Shown here: positions 58,635-64,000 of the stretch, one piece after another
Layout of the letters: each line of letters begins with the position of its first letter
Numbering within the stretch: the stretch's first letter is position 1
Source of the DNA: CAYOPZ01 sp964406005
GTDB taxonomy: Bacteria > Bacteroidota > Bacteroidia > Bacteroidales > SM23-62
Assembly: GCA_964406005.1 (NCBI GenBank)
Contig: CAYOPZ010000001.1
Span: forward strand, 199,538-263,537
Direction: 5' to 3'
DNA length: 64,000 bases
The notes under the pieces: generated by a model
Told to the model about the DNA's origin: nothing
Databases searched by the model: none
What the model saw: the letters and a program-made list of their open reading frames with translations, nothing else
Program-made: the position numbers and the translations under genes

Positions 58635-59618
58635 TCAATTGCGGGTTAAACCGCCCGGTGCAACCAGGTCTGATGAACTTTTAAAAATATCCCTGAAAAG
58701 CCCCGGGGGTTCGCTCCGGAACCATGCATCCTGGTTGATGCTGCTGTGAAGCACCAGGTCTCCCCCGCTTTGTATGTAGGCTTTGATATTCAACGGGTTC
58801 ATATTATCCCCTTCAAAGGTTACCTGGTAATCTGCAGGGGATGACGTATCAAACCCATCCTCAAAATCATAGCTGTACCTGCTTGCGTTACTGTTGAGAT
58901 ACAGTGACATGGATGCAGAGTCTGCCCTGATTCCGCCGATGGTCCATCCGGCATTTGTTTTCAAGGCAATAAAGCCGCTGTCGGCCGGGTAGTCGAAAGT
59001 AATTTTGGACAGCTCCGAAACATGGAAATGTGTAATACGATGATTGCGCCAGGAATTAAAGTCCTGGTTGATGTTCATTGCCAGGAAACCCTCGACGGAA
59101 TATACTTCGTCCTGGTTTGCCAACCTGACATAGGTGTTTCCGCCTGACGGTGAATTTCCGTATGCGCCATAGCCCCCTGCAGGCTGCTGGTACTCGATGC
59201 GGCCGACGATCATATCCAGGGTGGTTTTGTTTCCTTCCCTGATCACCACGCGGGTGCCAAGGGAATCGTTTACATGATAATCCGGCCATTTGTCCCTGGC
59301 ACGTGCCACCAGCCTTTCGGTCTTGATGTTCAGCAAGGTACCGAGCAGGTTATGGACAGCGTCATTGTCTGCATGGGTGGTTATTGTTTCGTTTTTAACG
59401 ATCCATTCCTGGCCCTCACGTTCGAACAGGATTTTTCCCCCGTTCCCGGATGCAGGATACAGGGAGATGGAATCCACCCTGGCAGTGTCTATGCCAACCA
59501 GTTCCGTATTCAGCGAATGCTCCCTGTTCTTTGAAGTTATCGTTCTTGTGACCAGGAATATGACAACCAGGACGGCAAGGATGATCAGCAGACCTTTGTT
59601 ATTGAATTTTCCGCTCAT
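58635..59618 (-). CDS. DUF4340 protein of the gld-type ABC transporter
   Basis: A 327-aa protein with one N-terminal membrane anchor (LLIILAVLVVIFLVTRTI) and a periplasmic body typical of DUF4340: VDSISLYPASGNGGKILFER, then the repeated strand-helix blocks WIVKNETITTHADNDAVHNL and WTIGGIRADSASMSLYLNS. DUF4340 genes regularly follow GldG-like genes in ABC operons, as here (13-nt gap). Its exact role in the transporter is unknown. Confidence 0.86.
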   Translation of the reverse strand: MSGKFNNKGLLIILAVLVVIFLVTRTITSKNREHSLNTELVGIDTARVDSISLYPASGNGGKILFEREGQEWIVKNETITTHADNDAVHNLLGTLLNIKTERLVARARDKWPDYHVNDSLGTRVVIREGNKTTLDMIVGRIEYQQPAGGYGAYGNSPSGGNTYVRLANQDEVYSVEGFLAMNINQDFNSWRNHRITHFHVSELSKITFDYPADSGFIALKTNAGWTIGGIRADSASMSLYLNSNASRYSYDFEDGFDTSSPADYQVTFEGDNMNPLNIKAYIQSGGDLVLHSSINQDAWFRSEPPGLFRDIFKSSSDLVAPGGLTRN

Positions 59619-59631
59619 ACCAGTTGGGTTT

Positions 59632-61146
59632 TTATTTTGAATAATTGGCTTCCATCCTTATCAGACGCTGGTTCTTACGGTACTGGTAACGCATGAACCC
59701 GTAAATCAAAACAAGGAATATGGGAAGAAGGAAGTTAAGCCATTTCAGCAGGGTCCTCGTGCTGTCTTCCAGTTGCCTGATGGGCCTGGAACTGACTTCT
59801 TTGGTACGCAGGGAGATCAGCCCCGTGTCATCGCTCAGCCAGTCGATGCTGTTCACCATCAGGCTGATATTGTCAGGATACATGGATTCCTTGCCTCCTG
59901 GGGAGCTAACCGGAAAGTCTCCGTCTGAGATGACCACCATCCTGGTAACGGAATCCCCCCCAAGGGGTCCTTCGAGTGCGGCTCCCAGCACCTGGCGCTG
60001 CAGGGGGAAATCCCCTTGTGTCCATTGCTTCTGATAGTTGAAATACTGTGGTGAAGGGAGGGTCCCGGATTGTTCGGAACTGTAAACAAGAGGGGTGTAT
60101 TGAACGGACGAATCCCCTGTGAAATCCATTGTGCTGGTAAACTGAAGGATGACATCTTCCAGCCCCGAGGTAATGGGATGATCGGCAAAATCATTGATCT
60201 CGGGAATATAGGGTATGGCAACGCTGGAGATCTGTATGGCATTCCCGATTTGTTGCTGCATGGTAGCCGTCACGCAGTTCGCGTCAATCAGGAAATTGTC
60301 ATTGACAATAAGACCTTTTCCGCGAAGCCAGGCCCCGAGACCTGTATTTATGGTATTGCCGTAACCTGTCTGCAGGTTTCCGCCGACACGGTCGAAGGCG
60401 ATAAAAAGCCTGCCGCCCCGGGCCAGAAACTCGTCAAGCCTGGTGAAAACGATATCCGGTATGGAATCGGCAGGTCGGACAATGGCAAGGGTCCTGATGT
60501 AGTCAGGTATGCCGGTGGAATCCGTTATTCGCACATTTTCAAGCTTGTAAAGGATGCCGAGTTCGTCGTTCACTTCAGACAGATCCGCCATTGCAGCTTC
60601 ACCGTTTCCCTGCAGGAGACCGACAGCAGGTTTATTTGCAACGGAAAGTTTTTTAACGGCCCTGGTAAGGGTGTATTCCATGGAAAGGCCCGGCTGGATA
60701 AGCGGAATGGTTTCTTTCCTGTCACCCTGGCTGAGTACTGCGCCCATGTATGCCCGTTGCTGTTTCATCTGGTCTTTTTCCCTGACATTGATCATGACGG
60801 GCCGGATGCCGTTCTGCATGGCCTCCGTCTCCAGCTCTTCGTTTTCATTGGGGCTGATGAACTCATAGACAAGCATATTGCCGGAAAGTCTCCCGTATTC
60901 CACGAGCATTTCCCTGAAATCATTTCTTGTCTTGATAAGCTGGGCGGGAATATCCTTGCTGAAATAAGCTTTTACGGTGACCGGTTCGTTGAGGTCCTTT
61001 AATATGTCTCTGGTAGCTTTGTTCAGTGTATATTGGTGTCCTTCGGTCAGGTCAAGGCGGAAATAAAATTGTTCGGCCAGCAGGTTTATGACAATGACGA
61101 TGGCAAAAAACAATGCGATTGAAAGATTGAACTTATTTGATTTCAT
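59632..61146 (-). CDS. gldG: GldG-like ABC transporter auxiliary protein
   Basis: A 504-aa membrane-anchored protein. An N-terminal TM (~8-26), the GldG start (FRLDLTEGHQYTLNKATRDI), the ABC_transp_aux domain with YEFISPNENEELETEAMQNG and QPGLSMEYTLTRAVKKL, and a C-terminal TM (LLPIFLVLIYGFMRY). In Flavobacterium, GldA, GldF and GldG form an ABC transporter needed for gliding; in other Bacteroidota the same genes occur without gliding, so motility is not proven here. Confidence 0.9.
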   Translation of the reverse strand: MKSNKFNLSIALFFAIVIVINLLAEQFYFRLDLTEGHQYTLNKATRDILKDLNEPVTVKAYFSKDIPAQLIKTRNDFREMLVEYGRLSGNMLVYEFISPNENEELETEAMQNGIRPVMINVREKDQMKQQRAYMGAVLSQGDRKETIPLIQPGLSMEYTLTRAVKKLSVANKPAVGLLQGNGEAAMADLSEVNDELGILYKLENVRITDSTGIPDYIRTLAIVRPADSIPDIVFTRLDEFLARGGRLFIAFDRVGGNLQTGYGNTINTGLGAWLRGKGLIVNDNFLIDANCVTATMQQQIGNAIQISSVAIPYIPEINDFADHPITSGLEDVILQFTSTMDFTGDSSVQYTPLVYSSEQSGTLPSPQYFNYQKQWTQGDFPLQRQVLGAALEGPLGGDSVTRMVVISDGDFPVSSPGGKESMYPDNISLMVNSIDWLSDDTGLISLRTKEVSSRPIRQLEDSTRTLLKWLNFLLPIFLVLIYGFMRYQYRKNQRLIRMEANYSK

Positions 61147-61165
61147 TTTACAATCGTTTCGTATT

Positions 61166-61885
61166 CTAAATGTTTCTTTTTGACAGGTTGACCTCTGAAA
61201 TGAACAGGCCCAGCACGATCAGTGAGAAGAAATAGATAAGGTCACCGCTGTCCAGCACCCCGCGGGTAATACTGTCAAAATGAACACGCATGCTCAGGGT
61301 ATGGAACAACTGTCCCGGGAAACCTGTAAAACCGGAAGCCAGCAATTCAAAAATCAGGTGAAAAAAGAGCCCTATGAGAAGGGAAAGAAGATAGGCTACG
61401 ATCTGGTTCCGGGTAATGCTGCTGGCCCAGAGCCCGATGCTGATATAGGCCGCGCTCATCAGGGCAAGACCGATGTATCCGCAGATCACGGCCCCCAGAT
61501 CCAGGTTGCCAATGCTGCCGATGGTGATAACATAGGGAAGGGTGAATGCCAGTGCGGTCAGTATGAGCATCAGGGTGGAAATGAATTTTCCCAGCACCAC
61601 CTGGCGGTCGGTTATGGCACGTGTCAGAAGAAGCTCTATGGTGCCGGAACGGATTTCTTCGGCCAGCAGGCGCATGGTCAGGGCGGGAATGAAAAAGAAC
61701 AGGGTCCAGTAGGCAATGCCGAAAAAAGCTTCGAGGTTTGCCTGTCCCCTGAGGAAAATGTCCGTTCCGTATATCCAGGTAAAGAATCCGCTGATCCCCA
61801 GAAAAAGAATAAGCAGGATATATGCGACCAGAGAATCGAAAAATGAGCGGAATTCCCGCCTGGTTAATATCCATATGGTGTTCAT
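61166..61885 (-). CDS. gldF: GldF-like ABC-2 permease
   Basis: A 239-aa permease with six membrane segments: TM1 LVAYILLILFLGISGFFTWI, then YWTLFFFIPALTMRLLAEEI with the coupling region RSGTIELLLTRAITDRQVVL, then LMLILTALAFTLPYVITIG, CGYIGLALMSAAYISIGLWA, YLLSLLIGLFFHLIFELLAS and the final helix. This layout is that of GldF/NosY. It lies 19 nt before gldG and 24 nt after gldA. Confidence 0.9.
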   Translation of the reverse strand: MNTIWILTRREFRSFFDSLVAYILLILFLGISGFFTWIYGTDIFLRGQANLEAFFGIAYWTLFFFIPALTMRLLAEEIRSGTIELLLTRAITDRQVVLGKFISTLMLILTALAFTLPYVITIGSIGNLDLGAVICGYIGLALMSAAYISIGLWASSITRNQIVAYLLSLLIGLFFHLIFELLASGFTGFPGQLFHTLSMRVHFDSITRGVLDSGDLIYFFSLIVLGLFISEVNLSKRNI

Positions 61886-61909
61886 TATCGACGGTTGTTT
61901 TTATAATGT

Positions 61910-62839
61910 TCAGTTCATGGTTAATTCACGGAATATATCTTCAAGCTTTGTTTCAGAGGGGATCATTTCGGTCAGGGTCCAGTTTTTTTCGACGCATAGC
62001 CTGAAAATTTCCCTGGCTGTCCCTGAGCCGGGCTGACCATGGATCTCATAGCGCTGCTGGTTGCGGTCTGTAAAATCCACCATCACCACGGAAGAAAGGC
62101 TTTGCAGGGCCTCGAAAACAGCATCTGCTTCACCGTCTTCGATCCTGGCTTTCAGGACCTCCTGTCCTTTCGCCCGGGTCCTCAGATGCTCGGCGGTTCC
62201 GTCGGCCACGATCCTGCCCCGGTTGATGATCAGGATGCGGTCACAGGTAGCTTCCACTTCAGGCAGGATATGTGTGCTCAGTATGACCGTTTTCTGGCGT
62301 CCCAGTTCCCTGATAAGCTTCCGGATCTCTACGATCTGGTTGGGATCCAGTCCGGAAGTAGGTTCATCCAGGATCAGGATCTCGGGATCATGTATCATGG
62401 CCTGTGCCAGCCCCACCCGCTGCCTGAATCCTTTCGAAAGTTCCCCTATCTTCTTATGCTTTTCTTCATTGAGCCCGGTTATCCGGATCATGTCCACCAC
62501 CCTGTAAGGGATTTCCTTTGCCGGGATGCCCTGCAGGCCGGCCACGAATTCGAGGTAATCGATGACCGGCATGTCCTGGTAAAGAGGATTGTTCTCGGGA
62601 AGGTAACCGATGTGCTTTTTGATCTTATCGGGAGCATCATACATATTTATCCCGCCCACCTCGATCAGCCCTTCAGTCGGAGTGATGAAATTCGTGATCA
62701 TACGCATTGTGGTTGTCTTGCCTGCTCCGTTGGGCCCGAGAAATCCGACGATCTCACCGGTTTTAACATCGAAACTTATGTTGTCAACCGCCCGCTGACC
62801 CCCGAATTTTCTTGTCAGGTTTTCAATTTTGATATCCAT
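61910..62839 (-). CDS. gldA: GldA-like ABC transporter ATPase
   Basis: A 309-aa ATPase with Walker A GPNGAGKTTTMR (~36), Q-loop LPENNPLYQDMPV, signature LSKGFRQRVGLAQAM, Walker B ILILDEPTSGLDP and the switch His in STHILPEVEATC. The LSKGFRQR signature and the ~75-residue C-terminal tail match GldA. It is the first gene of the - strand run gldA-gldF-gldG-DUF4340-epimerase-reductase. Confidence 0.93.
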   Translation of the reverse strand: MDIKIENLTRKFGGQRAVDNISFDVKTGEIVGFLGPNGAGKTTTMRMITNFITPTEGLIEVGGINMYDAPDKIKKHIGYLPENNPLYQDMPVIDYLEFVAGLQGIPAKEIPYRVVDMIRITGLNEEKHKKIGELSKGFRQRVGLAQAMIHDPEILILDEPTSGLDPNQIVEIRKLIRELGRQKTVILSTHILPEVEATCDRILIINRGRIVADGTAEHLRTRAKGQEVLKARIEDGEADAVFEALQSLSSVVMVDFTDRNQQRYEIHGQPGSGTAREIFRLCVEKNWTLTEMIPSETKLEDIFRELTMN

Positions 62840-62881
62840 TTAAAAATGCATTTTGCTTACAGACATTCTGATTTTGAAACA

Positions 62882-62889
62882 CAAAAATA
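62882..62889 (-). promoter_or_regulatory. -7 element of the gld operon
   Basis: Reads TATTTTTG on the minus strand, an exact TAnnTTTG box 42 nt before the gldA ATG. No well-spaced -33 box is seen. Confidence 0.4.
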
Positions 62890-62979
62890 AATCAGTACGA
62901 GGTATGATTTCTACCTGGCCGTATTATTTAACTTATTTTAACATTGCTATAATTCATAACCCCAAATTATTCTGATTCA

Positions 62980-63011
62980 TTTGATAAGTGATTATTTATT
63001 ACGTATATTGT
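62980..63011 (+). promoter_or_regulatory. Possible promoter of the DUF3857 gene
   Basis: TTTG (62980-62983), 20 nt, TATATTGT (63004-63011). Spacing is ideal, but the -7 box departs from TAnnTTTG at two bases. It lies 38 nt before the ATG. Confidence 0.35.
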
Positions 63012-63049
63012 ATATGCCAATCAGTTTATTCTAAAGAAATCTCCTGACC

Positions 63050-64000
63050 ATGAGAAGGAATAAATTATGGCTATTCTATGCAGTCCTCCTGATCGGTTTT
63101 ATTTCTTCACAGTTTTGCGCCGGACAAAAACCCCCCGTAAAGTATGGTGATATTGATATTGAAGATCTCGAGATGAAGATCTATCCACAGGATTCCTCTG
63201 CAGAAGCCGTGGTCCTTTGCGACTATGGTGTATTTGATCCCAGATCATTTCAGTTTACATGGATCACCAGGATCAAAGTTTTGAAAGAAGAAGGCACGCA
63301 TTGGGTTAATCTTTCCGTTCCCGGAGATGAAAGGGCCATGATTAAAGGTGTGACCTATAACCTTGTAGATGGCAAGATAGAAAAGGATAAGCTGAAACAG
63401 GAATCCATTTTCAGGGAACGAGTCAGTGGCACCAGAACAAATAATCGTGTCACCATGCCGAATGTACAGGTAGGGTCGGTTGTAGAGATCCTTTTTACCA
63501 TACAGGGGATTCCGGGGTCATGGCGTTTCCAAAGGGAGATTCCGGTTCGGTGGAGTGAACTCCGCCTGCCCAATCATCCCGATTTTACAATCGCCAGAAA
63601 ATATATAGGTTTTGAACCTATTAATATGACATCACCGGGTCGCTGGATTGCTGTGAATATGCCTGCGTTTAAACCGGAACCTTATATCAATTCGCCAGCA
63701 AATTACATGACAAGATTTGAACTTGAACTTGAATCAGTCAATATACCGGGTTATATTTCTGTAGAATATACAACCTCGTGGGGCAAGGTAAACAATCAAT
63801 ATAGAACACACCCGTATTTCGGAGAATTGACCAGAGGTGCCTTTCCCTATCTCAAAGATGCGGCCAGGGAAATTGAGGATTCTTTACAAACCGACAGGGA
63901 AAAGATCGTTGCCGCATATGAAAAAATCCGGGCAGAGGTTGCCTGGGATAAAAACGACAGGATCTACACAAGTAGTGATAATCTCAGATATATATACAAT
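63050..64000 (+). CDS. DUF3857/transglutaminase-like exported protein, N-terminal part
   Basis: The window ends inside this gene; 317 residues are visible. Signal peptide MRRNKLWLFYAVLLIGFISS, then a DUF3857 domain: ITRIKVLKEEGTHWVNLSVP, YNLVDGKIEKDKLKQESIF and the NVQVGSVVEILFTIQ motif, with WRFQREIPVRWSELRLP. The last visible part (AAYEKIRAEVAWDKNDRIY) is where the transglutaminase-like domain begins; its catalytic Cys-His-Asp lies beyond the window. Function in Bacteroidota is unknown; it is envelope-located. Confidence 0.88.
   Translation, partial: MRRNKLWLFYAVLLIGFISSQFCAGQKPPVKYGDIDIEDLEMKIYPQDSSAEAVVLCDYGVFDPRSFQFTWITRIKVLKEEGTHWVNLSVPGDERAMIKGVTYNLVDGKIEKDKLKQESIFRERVSGTRTNNRVTMPNVQVGSVVEILFTIQGIPGSWRFQREIPVRWSELRLPNHPDFTIARKYIGFEPINMTSPGRWIAVNMPAFKPEPYINSPANYMTRFELELESVNIPGYISVEYTTSWGKVNNQYRTHPYFGELTRGAFPYLKDAAREIEDSLQTDREKIVAAYEKIRAEVAWDKNDRIYTSSDNLRYIYN

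Noticed and set aside
1..64000. CRISPR arrays, tRNA or rRNA genes, insertion sequences, prophage
   Set aside because: No regularly spaced repeats, no cloverleaf-like segments with a T-arm GTTCRA core, and no transposase, integrase or phage genes were seen on reading both strands.

Overview
The window comes from a chromosome of a Bacteroidota bacterium, most likely a Bacteroidales/Marinilabiliales-type lineage. The evidence is a set of family-level markers: gldA/gldF/gldG-type genes, the DUF4271-hemD-rnpA cluster, DUF2807 and DUF3857 proteins, AsmA-like proteins, many small outer-membrane beta-barrels, and promoters of the Bacteroidota type (TTTG, about 20 nt, TAnnTTTG). There are almost no Shine-Dalgarno-like leaders. 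Coding density is high, no gap exceeds 300 bp, and I saw no tRNA, rRNA, insertion sequence, prophage or CRISPR array.

Layout. 1-9.4 kb holds housekeeping genes on the + strand: the end of mnmG, a perfect parS-like palindrome, adenine deaminase, uvrC, a convergent polyprenyl synthase, an ArsR regulator, queD, polA and a MoaD/ThiS-like protein. 9.4-17.4 kb is on the - strand: an S41 protease, a MORN/TonB protein, rnpA, hemD, DUF4271, deoC, dtd and an exported ankyrin-phosphatase fusion. 17.4-23.5 kb is a six-gene - strand operon (TetR, LolA-like carrier, two FtsX-type permeases, LolD-like ATPase, beta-barrel) with a TetR operator lying on its promoter. 23.5-26.1 kb is an ECF sigma factor, a membrane anti-sigma candidate and a beta-barrel protein, ending in a strong terminator. 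26.1-32.9 kb carries a MoeB-like enzyme, PepE, AsmA, a histidine kinase and a U32 tRNA-hydroxylation protein. 32.9-38.5 kb (- strand) carries an uncharacterised protein, mnmH, a hybrid kinase with a degraded catalytic core, and rsgA. 38.6-46.9 kb is mixed: xthA, a beta-barrel, an SRPBCC protein, an MFS transporter, DUF3592, an M3 peptidase, a membrane sensor-like protein, a solo GroES and a Trx-Grx fusion. 47-55.1 kb holds an ABC-2 exporter, a lipoprotein/barrel pair, a DUF4154-SpoIIE phosphatase, a J-domain membrane protein and a TrmJ-like methylase. 55.3-56.9 kb holds two tandem DUF2807 genes, the second truncated. 56.8-62.8 kb is a - strand operon (gldA, gldF, gldG, DUF4340, epimerase, reductase). 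The window ends inside a DUF3857/transglutaminase gene.

The most interesting signals are these. First, a shared ECF-type promoter (GTAACTTTT, 12-13 nt, CGTC) sits before the sigma gene, its neighbouring barrel gene and, 30 kb away, the DUF2807 gene, with a weaker version before the truncated copy; this predicts a small envelope regulon. Second, the TetR repressor contains a textbook EF-hand calcium loop. Third, a structured intergenic repeat occurs twice, with a conserved core, compensatory base-pair changes and interchangeable outer stems. Fourth, several proteins show unusual fusions or lost catalytic residues. All functions are inferred from motifs and context; no database search was run.
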